64,000 bases of DNA from Cordia subcordata (GCA_028554755.1 JAPTOF010000001.1:3764501-3828500); one strand, 5' to 3'. Counted from the stretch's first letter, positions 53,442 through 64,000 are shown. A program made the numbers and translations. Notes: generated from the letters alone by a model not told the origin.

Positions 53442-53846
53442 ATATGCGACTTGGTCTATTTCTGCACTGAAAATCAATTTATTTGAGCAGTAAAAATAGC
53501 TACCTGGTCTTCCTCTATTTTTGATCTTGAAGAGCTGAGCTAATAATTTGTGCTATTTAAAATTATTGTTGCGTTATTTTTGCTATATATTTTTGGACTA
53601 CATCCAATTGGAACACCCTCAATCACTACTGTTCCAACACAAACACAAATTGAACAAGTGCAACCTTCTATTACCACATTTCCTAACATGGTAGCAACTA
53701 CTTTTGCTAAGCCATTTCCCGATATATCTAAAATAGAAGTATTTGCTGGAGCTAATTTCAAAAGCTGACAGTAACGCGTGTACACTGTCCTTGACATGCA
53801 TGGAATAGCCTTCGCCCTTACTGATCCAAAGCCCGATGAATCAGTT
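53442..53846 (+). pseudogene. Copia-type gag fragment
   Basis: The plus strand reads through a Thr/Pro/Gln-rich segment, then PFPDISKIEVFAGANFKS, then after two in-frame stops (about 53766 and 53772) RVYTVLDMHGIAFALTDPKPDES. This is the N-terminal gag signature of plant Copia elements (F-G-NFKRW...LDMHGVAFALTDPKP). The paralogous site near 22340-22365 lacks the segment, so it was inserted after the duplication. No LTRs, protease or polymerase are attached. Confidence 0.7.
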
Positions 53847-54997
53847 ATTAACAAAAGCAATCCATTTGAATCAAGATAGGGCCCAAGTGTGTTGTTAATG
53901 AAGGGTAGATGGAAAGAGACAATCTCTGTGGAGCTTACAATTGTGGGATCGTGCCTTTCCTTTTGTTGTGTGGCGTGAAATCACTTGGAATAGCAGGCTC
54001 AACCACCAAGGAGCATATTACTAGAATATATATACACAGATTAAACCATTGACAATACCCAACTTACTTTCTATTTTATAGTAAAATTTTATCTACTTAG
54101 TTTTGTGGATCAATTTGTGTCATTATGGTACGAAAAGTTCAAAATAAGAATCGAGGTATTCAAGACATTGTTACAAACTAGATATGGAAGCGATTATTGA
54201 TTTTTGTCTTTTGAAATATAAACGTAGACAAAGATATTGTGGTGCTTGTATATATGATCGTAGAGGTTTCTTTTCTTTTGTTTTTACCAATAACTTGATT
54301 TTGGAGAATATTTTTTGATTTTTATCAATTTGTTGCTTAACTAGCATAGCACCCGTGCGATACACAGGATTATTATAATTTTTAAATAAAATATTTATAT
54401 TAAAATTATATGATAAAAATTATGGACTAGGAATTAATAAATAGATAGGGGCTCATGATGTGTATAGCTAAACATACAGATATATTGGGAACTGAAACCA
54501 ACTTGTATAGGTAAACGTTTAGGTATATAGAAAATTGAAACCAACTTGGATAACAGCAAAAACGTGTCTCAATAAAAAATGGACACTATTAATTATGGTA
54601 ATGACATTAATTCTACTGCAATTTTAAATAAGTTAATAATAATAAAATAAAAAAGAAGAAAAAATTAGGTGTAAAACAAGTGGCGTGATATATGGTGCAA
54701 TGGTCATTACTTTATTATTATATGTATTATTGTACATAATAGAAATATAGATTGGTAGGGCTAAACGTGCAGAACAAACGCGTCAGAACAGATGATAGGA
54801 AAGTGAGCCTCACAACTACAAGGCCCACAAACTGAGGCCCGAGAATGTATAGAAAACAACAGAACAAATAGAGGGCTAAAATGCAGTGAGCGGACAACAC
54901 TAGAAGATGCTTTTTTTTTTTTTTTTTTTTTTTTAAGGCAAAAGAAGAGCACACACATAAGTATTACCGCTAAAGAACAAGCCTGCTTGGATTGACT
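53847..54997. other. Downstream flank of copy C, parallel to 22366-24762
   Basis: Matches the region-A flank in patches and is shorter, so one or both have lost or gained sequence. A long T-run at 54911-54934 corresponds to that at 24632-24656. No gene seen. Confidence 0.5.
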
Positions 54998-57160
54998 TTA
55001 GCTTGAATATTTGCGGATAAGCACTGATCTCGTCAACTTTTGGTGTTCGACAACTGTAGCCCATCAACTTGGCATGCGATGAGAATGTTTGGAAACAAGT
55101 TTCATACGCCGCCAATATGGAATCGCTGCAAGAGCAAGGAACACACAATATGACCCGAGAAGCACAATTGAGCGAATCGAGGATGGGGGTGATTTAACAT
55201 ATCCTGCATAACAGTAGCTTGCCCACATGAAACCTAAAGGCAGGACCAAATAGATTCCTGGTGGGAGCAGCATATATAGAAGTAATCCCAAGTGACACAC
55301 TAAATGCTATTGAGTTCACCACAAAGAAAGAATAGAAAGTTCGACGTGGCATTTCAACCTTCCCAGCACTATCTCCGGCTTGCCTTACAACACTATCACC
55401 AACTCCGATAATAGTAGCATTGGTGCATATGGTGGTGCCGTTGATGTAATTGGTGCCGTTTTGAAGAATTATAAGACAAGGATTATTACCACCTTGTGAA
55501 AGGCCACCTAGGGGCTGGAGTACGACTTGAAAAGTGCTAGTTGCAATTAGTACTACAGCCACCAGCACTGCTTGACGCATGTCATTTGATGATCCATTAC
55601 GCATGTCATCTGATAATCCGTGATTAATAAGGACATCTACTCCCACGAACATTTGGTCCATGACTTTCTTTTTCAAACTAAAATTTGTCATGCTTCCGAA
55701 TGTATCCGTGGGAACCGATTGGCCATTTGGATCTCCAGCACGTGTTAAAATCTGCCTCACTTGATCATTTCCTTGCTGTGTAATGGCGATGTCCATAGCC
55801 CTCCTTCCTTCCCAAATTCTTCTCGGATAGGTCGATTTTTCCTAACAACTTCAATATCTGTCTTAGCCCAAAAAAAAGTAAAAAGAAAAAGAAAAAAAGA
55901 AAAAAAATTCAATATCTAGGAATTTGTTTGATCTATCGCATTTTAGATTTGGTTCAACATACAGTTAGGATTATCGATCAAGCTAAAAACTAGTGCAAGT
56001 AACTTCATGGATCAATTTTTTAATAAGTTATTATCACATTTAAAAGTTTAAATTTATAGAAAAAAAATTTACTAGTATATATATATGGGAACTTATATCA
56101 TATACCTATAGGTACACAGCATAAGGTATACCTACATATGTAGGATATAATTTGCTGTATATATGCTTGGTTAAGATTTTCCAACTGTTTTACATGGTTT
56201 TGTTGTTAATTCTCTATTGCAACAGTGCATTTTGGAAATAATAAAGAACAAATTATTAAGCATTGCAATTGCGAGTTGATGAGTTCATTAAATGATCAAT
56301 TTTTAAAATTTATATACCAAAATAGCCATGTTTGAAAATTGATGAGGCAAAAAACCAACTAGTCAACCATGAGTTTAAAAATATTGACGTGACATTGGTT
56401 AATGTACACCTCTGTCAACTTAGTGTCATCAATTAGACCCTAAGTTGGGCCTTATTTTTTTATTTCATTTTTTGTCCTGTTTAACTTCTTTAATTTCATT
56501 TTTTCCTTTCTAATACTTTTTATTTCAATTTATTTGTTCTTTTTTTAGAAAAATTTTTATTTCATTTTTCTTTTGAAAAAGGCAAAAAATTTGAAACAAA
56601 AAAGTAAAGGACAATAAAAATTGAAATGAGGTTTTTTTAAAAGGATAAAAATTAAAGTAAAAATATTGGAAAGGGAAAATATTGAAATAATGAGTTTGAG
56701 GTATGCCAAATTTATGAATAAAACAAAATTAAAAGGACAAAAAATAGTGAAAATGGCTAAAAAATTGAAACCAAAAAAATTACAAAGAGTAAAATAATTG
56801 AAACAAAAAAAGGAAAGAAAAAGAAAAGGGGAATCCTTTCTTGTAGACTAAATAAAATTTTAAAGCTAAATGAAATTAACAACTTAGAATAATTATAAAA
56901 AAATTTATTTTTTTAAAATATGAGATAACAACAAACTTATAAATAAAACAAAATTAAAAAGGAAAAAAGTAGAAATTGAAAAAAAAATAATTAAAATTAA
57001 AATATATTGTAAGAGTAAAATATTGAAACAAAAAATTAAGAAGGAGGCAAATTTGTGTCTAAGACACTAAGTTTAACTTTGTATTTTTAAGACATTAAGT
57101 CAAAACAGTACAGTAAGCTATTTACATGACAAAAGTTGAGAAAATTTGTCACACGTAATA

Positions 57161-57276
57161 TTCCCAGTCACCAATATCAATGTAAAATTTGTTTCTTTAA
57201 GACAGTAAGTGGGTAATATTCCCAGTCACCATTATCAATGTAAAATTTGTTTCTTTAAGACAGTAAGTGGGTGTCT
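57161..57276. repeat. 58-bp tandem duplication
   Basis: Two nearly identical units starting TTCCCAGTCACC and ending AGACAGTAAGTGGGTG; copy A has one unit at the corresponding place (about 26957). Confidence 0.85.
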
Positions 57277-57380
57277 GTCATTGCTTATTTGTGACTTATA
57301 AATACCAAATAATAAAAAGTACGTAAGAAAGTGTTTTTTCTACATGCTTATAAGCCACAAAACAAGCAAAGCCGAACACC
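57270..57380. repeat. Short foldback element in the intron of copy C
   Basis: GGTGTCTGTCATTGCTTATTT at the left pairs with AACAAGCAAAGCCGAACACC at the right; paralogue of 27004-27110. Confidence 0.65.
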
Positions 57381-58569
57381 TTCTAAATTGTCTAATGTAA
57401 TTATTCAACTTATTTGTTTCAGAAGTTGGTCATTTTGGTATAAAATTAATAAAATAAAGTTATTTTGATCATTCTCTTTGCAATTGGACTATAGTTTTTT
57501 TAAAAAAATTTAATTTTATGAATAAATAATTAAAAAAATTATTGCGATTGTTCAATTGAAGTGTCAGAAAAGAATTAACTAAAATATTCAATTTATCATG
57601 ATATAAATATTTCTAGGGCATTTTAGGGAGACACGCAATAAGATACTATATGTTGCCCATTAAGTAGATATTAAAGAAGAATCACCAATGTAAGTTAAAG
57701 AAAAGACGGAGGAAGAGCTAAATAATAGATGGAATGGGCTCGCCTCTGGTTGGTTGTTGATGACTGCAAGATGTGATGCTGTATTCCCATTTTCGTCCTT
57801 CCGCCTCAACACCTCTTGTTTTCCAGTACGAAGAAGCCAGCCATGCAGCACTCTAAAGGCTTCGAGCCTTCCATTTTAACAGCAACGTGCACAGCTGTCT
57901 CTCCTCTGATAGTCAAGTCCTCAACTGAAGCAGGACACGCCATGAGAAATTTAACCAAGAGATCCATGTGATGTTCGGAACCTGCTACATAATGTAGAGG
58001 GGTGATGCCCTCCTTCCCTTGAACACGAATAAGTTGAGGCTCACGCTTCACCAGCCTTTCAGCAGTATTTGTGTGGCCGTTAATCAACGCCAAGTGCAGA
58101 GGACTGAAGCTATCAGGGTTTAGCTTCCGCCCAAACGGAGGTTTTAAGCGGAGGATTTCGAGAGCAAAGTTGGTACGCCCAACAGAAGCGGCAATGTGAA
58201 GTGGGGTATCGATAAACCCATTCTCATCGTATCTTTCCAACAATTCACTGTGCTACCGTAGTAGTGCATACAACTGCTTAATATCTCCTGCTGCTGCAAC
58301 CGCCTCCAGTATATTGAATACCATCTGCAACCAAAATGCGGATTATATCGTCAGCTTTAAATTTTTTGAGATTTGTCGAAATGAGAAGATACTTTTGTAG
58401 AGAGATAATAAAGTAAGAGAGTGGAGCACGATTGTGATCTACAGAGCTTGGGTTGAATTGTGTGTTTATATTGAGTGGAGTGACAGTTGAATAAAGTTGA
58501 GGTATGTGGCGGGAAATGGCAAAGGCTGTAAATTCCGGGTGAAGTTTGGACGAGTTTGATTGTTTCTTT

Positions 58570-58816
58570 AAAAGGGTTAACCAAAGGAGAACCCCTTTCC
58601 CACCTGGCCAGAGGCCCCTTAACCAGGCGGGAGGTAAATCGAGGGATGTGCGTGAGTGGCAGCCCGATCAGGGAGAGGACCAACGGGCGTGGAAATCCAG
58701 CAACAGCCCCCGCAATATTTCAGCGGAGTACTGCCGCCACACGGACTCGATCCCGCGTTGTCAGGGTGTCACCACCCTAATCACCTGGCCACTTACCAAC
58801 TCATCTATGCCCCTGG
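58570..58816 (-). mobile_element. tRNA-derived SINE with 21-bp target duplication
   Basis: On the minus strand the body begins CCAGGGGCATAGATGAGTTG (box A: GATGAGTTGGTAAGTGG), has box B GGGATCGAGTCC about 35 nt on, and ends in a CCCTTTTA tail. A perfect 21-bp direct repeat beginning GGACGAGTTTGATTG lies at 58549-58569 and 58817-58837. Base composition is much more GC-rich than its surroundings. The length of about 247 bp is normal for plant SINEs. Being so perfect, the target duplication suggests a fairly young insertion. It lies about 250 bp upstream of copy C. Confidence 0.88.
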
Positions 58817-58837
58817 GGACGAGTTTGATTGTTTCTT

Positions 58838-59879
58838 GCCCACAACTTGGGTGGTTGGTCCATTTTTGTTTTGGGAAAAAAACAAAAAGAAAAACTTTAA
58901 AATAATCTTGAAAGATAAAAATCATCATTTATTTGACCCGAAAAAACCTTAAATTTCACTTTTCCCCTCATAATTTAAAATTTAAAAACAAAATAATTGT
59001 TGAGATATATTATTAAAATATTCAAACAAACATTAATTAAAAGAGAATCTTAATCCAAACACGACATGTATATAAAATAGATTAACTGATACACATAAAA
59101 AGTGCCCTTTGTCTTCATTTTTCTTTGTATCTCGCTATTATAAAGTAAGAATTTACATATTAACCCTCAATAATATTATATTTCACATAATAAATATTAA
59201 ATTTCTTATATTTAAAATGAAAAGATATGGACAAAAAGAATAATACATACAATAGTAATAATTTTCTTAGGTGAGTCATTTGTTTGAGTTCCCACATGTG
59301 CGTATGCGCTCCGATCCAACAATTTTGTTAGTGAGAGGAGCAGGCAATATTAGTGTGTCACTTTGTTATCTCCGACAGAGGATAAGTGTCCAAAACCTTT
59401 TTTATTAAACGTTAGAGTTTATAAAATTTTATAAAAAAAGTTGAAACTTAAAAAGCAGTTCAAAAAAGTTTAGACTAAATTTTGCTTAAAAGCAAAAAAT
59501 TTTACTTCTTAAAAGGAACCTTTTGAAAAAATTGACAAAATAATATTTTTACAAGACAATCCAAAGGAATATATCCTAATTCTCTTGAGATTATATAGAG
59601 CTGATCCAGTACCTCCTCCCACAAGTTCCTGGGCCGATCTGTTGAGACTTCCCTTGTCTACTTTGTTTGGATAAGAATAAAGAAACTCGTATATATAACA
59701 AGTTGCTATCTCAAACAATTATCTTTTTTGTCTCTCTTTGTGTTCTTTTAATCACATCATGTCACATCACTTTTTCTTATCTCTGAATCTTTTTCCTCCA
59801 TCACTCACGATGATCAAAAATTTTGGACCTTCTATAAACTGTATGCAAACAAGTCAACCATGTAGCTAGCTTCGATTAA
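58838..59879. other. Spacer upstream of copy C
   Basis: 59085-59255 is related to 32405-32595, and 59268-59870 to 49855-50460. No gene is supported. Confidence 0.45.
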
Positions 59880-60139
59880 GCCATTTGTGGTCTTGCTTAT
59901 ACATAGAGGCCATAGGCAAATAGTTTAAACATCCTTCAACCATGTGTCAACTCACTGAAATTAAGCAAGACAATGAAGTATTAATTATCCCGTAATTTTT
60001 GCAAATAGAATAATTGACATGCATGATCATATAGCTAGGCTTCACTGCTTGCTAGAATTCACTTAACGTGAAATAAAAACGTTCTTTTAAAATGTCTAGT
60101 AGTTTAGAATAGGTGTGCGGTGGTAACACATATTATTAT

Positions 60140-60659
60140 GGATTTTTTTTTATAAATGACACAAATTTTAAAATTCATTACGAAAATAGCCTTGTTTCGA
60201 AATGTTTTTCAAAAATAGCCTTTTCAGCTTTTGAATAGCCAAAATTGGCGATTGAAAAATCAAAAGTTTTTTGAATAAACGTAACTACTTTTCCTGACAT
60301 GCTCTCAGGACACGTGGCAATTTTGGTTATTTAATAACCGAAATCGGCTATTCAAAAGCCGAAGTCAACTTTCAGCCATTCAACGGCCGAAATTTGTGAG
60401 GGAATATATTCATTGTTGATGCAGAGACAACAAATAGTTTAAACTTTGTCAAATTTCGGAGATTGAATTGCCGAAATCGACTATTCAAAAGCCGAAAATA
60501 ATACTTCCAACAATACAGTGATAAATGCAACAATTTTGTTGATTGAAAAGCGATTTTTGGCTATTCAAAAGCCAAAAAGCTATTTTTGAAAACCAATTCA
60601 AAACAAGGCTATTTTCGTAATGGATTTTAAAATTTGTGTCATTTATAAAAAAAAAATCC
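60140..60659. mobile_element. Mutator-like foldback element, 9-bp target duplication
   Basis: Starts GGATTTTTTTTTATAAATG and ends in its near-perfect reverse complement; terminal repeats match over more than 60 bp. The duplication TATTATTAT is at 60131-60139 and 60660-60668. R1 copies at 30160, 28750 and 51240 have the uninterrupted site. The 520-bp interior repeats CCGAAATCGGCTATTCAAAA-like palindromic motifs and has no transposase. Confidence 0.88.
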
Positions 60660-61372
60660 TATTATTATTAGCATTTTGCAAAATTTATATAATTTTTGAT
60701 AATTCTATATGTTTTATTGGACTCGTCTTGGAGTTGGACATTGCGAGGAGTGCCTTGCTATGGCAAATTAAATAAGGCCAATTCTAATAGCTTTTTTAAA
60801 TACTTATTACCTAATTACGTGCAAGAAAAGTGTTGGTCCAAATTAATTCCAACAACTTTCTTTTTATAAAGTTTAGGTGATTTTGAAATTAAAAAACAAC
60901 AAATCATTCTCTATACCATATACCCACTTTATCTCATGGTGACAGATATAATATTATTATTGAATGAAAGCTACACGTGATAAATTCACCACTATTGTTG
61001 CTCCATGCCCCAACAAGAACAAATTAACATATAATTTCTAAAAAGTTCTGCAGGTGGGTGCCCATGGAACAATTTGGGAAAAAAGACAAATAATTATTTA
61101 ATTATCAAATATGGTCATAATGAAGGGAAAGGTGTCATTGCATAATGTGATATGACGTCATCCAAAACGCTCATCCACTGCACTGCTTCCACCTACTGAA
61201 GAAAAACAAATCATTAATAATATAGGGCCCGAGGGCTGTCAATTGAGTAACGTGGACACGTGATTTCTCTGCGATGCAATATTGTTTTCAGAATGACATT
61301 GATTTTTAAAATTATTATAATATTAATAATTTAATTATAATAGAATAATTTAAATGATTTATCATTATTAAA

Positions 61373-62083
61373 GGCTGTTCAGAAATTTAGTTGTTAGAGT
61401 AGTTGACAGCTGTTGTATTTTAGTTATTAGTAGATAGCTGTTTAACTAGCTGATTGAACAAAATGTGTTCAGTAAAATTAACTGTTGGATTAACTGATGA
61501 ATGTTAAATGACGTAAAAAGATATTGATATCATGTTATTATTATTATTTTTATTATGATAATTATAGTTACTATTACTATTATAAGAATAAGATAATATA
61601 TTTCATAATCAGATATTTATTTTCATAATCATATTTTAATATTAAAGTATAACTAATTTTTTGATAAAACATTTATATCAATATTACAAAAATTAATTTT
61701 AATAGATTCAAAATTATTTTGTTAAAAAAAAATTACTAATAAAACTTATGCTTTTAGTAATGTTGATTATATAGAAATTGAAATTCATTTTTATATTATT
61801 TCTTATTTATATTTGTGAAAGAAAAGGTAAAAATATAGAGAGAGATTGGAAAGAGAATAGAAAAATAAAAATGCAAAAGGGTAGAATTGCCAAAAAAACA
61901 TGAAAAGCTAAAAGTTACGAAATACTAAAGTTTTTAACTTTTGAAAAGCGTTAGTTAAAACGCTAAAAGCTACCTAACAAGCTACTTGAAACGCTAGTTT
62001 ACCAAACAGTAATAATTTAGCAAAATAGCGTTTTGATTAGTTAAAATACTAAACGCGACTTAAAAAGCTGTTGCCGAACACGC
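61373..62083. mobile_element. Non-autonomous DNA element (hAT-like?)
   Basis: 711-bp insert in R1 copy 3, defined by comparison with R1 copies 1b and 2, which run TCATTATTAAATCTTTTA without it. Flanks carry ATTAAA on both sides. Ends GGCTGTTCAGAAA and, reversed, GCGTGTTCGGCAA are weakly similar. The interior has repeated GCTAAAAGCTA / CTAGCTG type motifs near both ends. Class uncertain. Confidence 0.6.
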
Positions 62084-62934
62084 ATTAAATCTTTTATTAA
62101 CATTACGATGGATCTAAGATCCCCTCTCATAGGTTATGTGGTTGATATATCCTTCGTGATGCCATCCTTACTTTCGTATATAATATATATGGTTAGAATT
62201 AGAATCGTTTATAATATAATACTGTTATAATCTTAATCCAATGTTTATGAATTATCCATATCATTCGTGGTGTATCTGTCTTGTCCCACGTAATTAGTTC
62301 TATATGAGTTTATATTTTTGTTATAATAACCTAAATTCACTATTATTATTATTTGCTTAATCAATTTGGGTTAACTAAGTAAATTTAATATCTTGGTAAT
62401 CTAGTTAATTGAGTTTGATACATTACTGATAGATGAGGTCAACTAAAATTATTTCTCATGATATCATAACGTTATGATTTAACACATTCACTATTTTTGC
62501 CTTTTTTGTGGCGGGACTATGTACCACACACCCTTAGTTATATATATCAGTATAACATGGTGCACCAATTTACAATATTTGTATTATATGTTTACAAATT
62601 TTATTGATTCATAATTTTTATACTATATGTTCATAATTTTCATAAGTTCACAATTTTTATACGTCCACAACATTTATATTATATATTCATAGTTTTTATA
62701 ATATACGTTTACAATCTTTATATTACATGTTTACAATTTTTAATTATTTATATGTATCATATTATATGTTTATACTTTCATTACTTGTCATGAAGCAAAA
62801 TGATTTTGGCTGACGGCTTTACATGTCCAAGTAGAATGGTGAGGTATCAACTTGTGTAGTTCAAGCAAAAGATGCAGCTGCAGGGTTTCTGGATAAAGAT
62901 ATTTGACGCGAAAAGGCAAATAAGAAATGAGTGA

Positions 62935-63350
62935 CACGAAATTTATGCATTTGATGTGGTTTGAACCGAAGGCTGCAGCTCATCGATTACCCTCATGGGC
63001 TGCCAGTCGAATTCTTCCCTTGGTTGTCTCAGGGCAACAAAGTGAAGGGCTTCACTCTACACTTGATAAATGTGACAAGCCCATGGATATGAACCCGGTA
63101 CCGACCATATATTTTGTTCTTCAAATGTTGTCTCCTTGACAAGAGATTCCGCAACGCAGTATACAGTATTGGATTCTGGCTCAGTGAAAGTTGGCATAGC
63201 AACACATCCGAGAGAGACATAGTCCTCGGGAGTGCGTGGATACCAAATTGAAATGAGAGTAATGTAATCATCGGCACAGTTCTTCCAGACCTACAAAGCA
63301 CTTGATGGTCATCTCATGTACACAAAGAAGTTTGAAGTGAGGAAGGACAT
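62935..63350 (-). pseudogene. VPS13-like exon fragment, copy 2
   Basis: Minus strand: VWKNCADDYITLISIWYPRTP, DYVSLGCVAMPTFTEPE, EEQNIWSVPGSYPWACHIYQV, a TAG stop, SEALHFVALRQPREE and DWQPMRVIDELQPSVQTT. It is the paralogue of 33245-33640 but keeps the Gln that is a stop there and has a stop two codons later instead. The adjacent sequence (63350-63850) parallels 33640-33775 and 35395-35770. Confidence 0.6.
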
Positions 63351-63751
63351 TCAGAATGAGAATAGATTTAACTTGTGATAAAACTTTAAAAACAATATCA
63401 ATTCGACACTTTCACTAGGGTTGTGATAAACTTTTATGCGCATACTTCAAATGTAGCCAAATTTAGTATGCAAAAGTATACAACTATAGTATACCATATG
63501 ACTCGTTTCATGGCATGTCATAGTTAATCACTAAATTTGCAGGTTTAAAATAATATCAGACATAAAATCTTGAATGAAGACCTTGAGTTGTCGAGCATCC
63601 TGCATCTAGTTCAATAAAGACTCTAAACATAGGGAAAAACTTCAGGTAATCACCAATCCCCGTAACTGATGTATTATCAAGTTTCTCATTCCAATATGTT
63701 AACAATAAAGATGTCTCTCACGAATGGTTTTGCAAGCACTGAACCATAGAC

Positions 63752-63890
63752 ATGTTAGACTATACTGGATTAGTATGCATTTCTATTGTATAATGGTAGT
63801 TTAAGTAGTTGAGTTAAAGTCAACTCATTAACGTTGATTGACAGCTCAGCATGTTCTGTTAGTTAGTTAGAGCCGAGCAATTCATTGTAT
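63752..63890. mobile_element. Copia LTR fragment, second copy
   Basis: Parallel to 35655-35795 (TGTTAGA-CTATA, GCATTTCTATTGTATAA, AAAGTCAACTCATTAA). The similarity ends at about 63883. Confidence 0.4.
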
Positions 63891-63972
63891 TAATAATTAA
63901 AATTCAACATAATTTTATAACAATAACACGTTAAATCCAAACTTACTCCAAATTATAATTATTAAGCATAAC

Positions 63973-63996
63973 ATACACACACACACACACACACAC
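63973..63996. repeat. (AC)n microsatellite at the window edge
   Basis: About 11 AC units near the end of the window. Confidence 0.9.
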
Positions 63997-64000
63997 ATAT

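Larger units (their letters stand above)
55858..57743. other. Intron-equivalent of copy C
   Basis: Parallel to the intron of copy A. It carries a private 58-bp tandem duplication (57161-57218 and 57219-57276) and the shared small foldback (57270-57380). Confidence 0.6.
54998..58324 (-). pseudogene. BDA1-like ankyrin/PGG gene, copy C (broken)
   Basis: Exon 1 about 58324-57744, exon 2 about 55857-54998. From ATG at 58324 it reads MVFNILEAVAAAGDIKQLYALLR and then hits an in-frame TAG (58255-58253), codon 24. Further lesions: a 1-bp deletion near 57876 (AVK then shifted), a frameshift at about 55800, an in-frame 24-bp tandem duplication at 55575-55622 (DMRNGSSN twice-like), a frameshift near 55280, and a stop in the tail. 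Ankyrin repeats and three membrane segments are still readable in pieces. The donor is GC (CAGAG|GCGAGC). It is most like copy A in its PGG half, with the added GTNYINGTT linker. Confidence 0.85.
59880..62775. repeat. Unclassified repeat unit R1, copy 3
   Basis: Same order of landmarks as the other copies: CATAGAGGCCATAGG, ATGGCAAATTAAATAAGGCC, TGACGTCA (61153-61160), core GGGCCCGAGGGCTGTCAA (about 61224), CACGTG after GTGGA, GATGCCATCCTTACTTTC, and the AT-rich right end. It carries two private insertions, at 60140-60659 and 61373-62083. Only one TGACG box remains. Confidence 0.75.

Noticed and set aside
58546..58952. Three overlapping ORFs near the 58.6 kb GC-rich island
   Set aside because: They are explained by the SINE body and its flanks; no conserved protein is seen.

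Overview
This window is nuclear DNA from a eudicot plant. It is AT-rich, its genes carry GT-AG introns, the proteins are plant-specific (a chloroplast beta-amylase, a plant receptor-like cytoplasmic kinase, ankyrin/PGG membrane proteins), and the spacers are full of MITEs, tRNA-derived SINEs and LTR remnants. The species cannot be fixed from the sequence. Only three genes look intact: a receptor-like cytoplasmic kinase of subfamily VII (8839-12490, +, 4 exons, 408 aa), a BAM3-type plastid beta-amylase (17309-13789, -, 4 exons, 550 aa), and one BDA1-like ankyrin/PGG protein (48927-47244, -, 2 exons, 466 aa).

Layout. 1-8.4 kb is repeat-rich spacer with a degenerate tandem array, a 315-bp tandem duplication, a large palindrome and a dead RNase H (retroelement) fragment. 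8.4-17.4 kb is the gene-dense part: the kinase and the beta-amylase converge with 1.3 kb between their stop codons. 18-24.7 kb is spacer with three Tourist-like MITEs and AT microsatellites. From 24.7 kb to the end the window is a decayed cluster of BDA1-like genes: copy A (pseudogene, -, 24763-28265), copy B (frameshifted, +, 38260-40088), copy D (intact, -, 47244-48927), copy E (fragment, +, 52756-53190) and copy C (pseudogene, -, 54998-58324). A and C lie in two long direct duplicates (about 21.8-31.65 kb and 53.2-62.8 kb). B and D and their upstream flanks form an inverted pair. A fragment resembling one exon of a VPS13-like gene occurs twice (33.3 and 63.0 kb), each copy broken by a different stop codon.

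Because so much of the second half is duplicated, many mobile-element insertions can be read directly by comparing a filled site with an empty paralogous site. In this way I resolve a MITE inside the coding exon of copy A, two tRNA-derived SINEs (37203-37314 and 58570-58816), two Mutator-like foldback elements with 9-bp target duplications (42471-43472 and 60140-60659), a probable solo LTR (33776-35394) and others. An unclassified repeat unit of about 1-1.7 kb, with paired TGACG boxes, a GC-rich core and a TATA-like stretch, is present five times around the ankyrin cluster.

Functionally, both the kinase subfamily and BDA1-type proteins are known from other plants to act in immunity, so the window may be a small defence-related neighbourhood beside a starch-breakdown gene. 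That link is inference. I found no sign of a wholly new biochemical system. The most unusual content is the layered history of the ankyrin cluster and the unclassified five-copy repeat.
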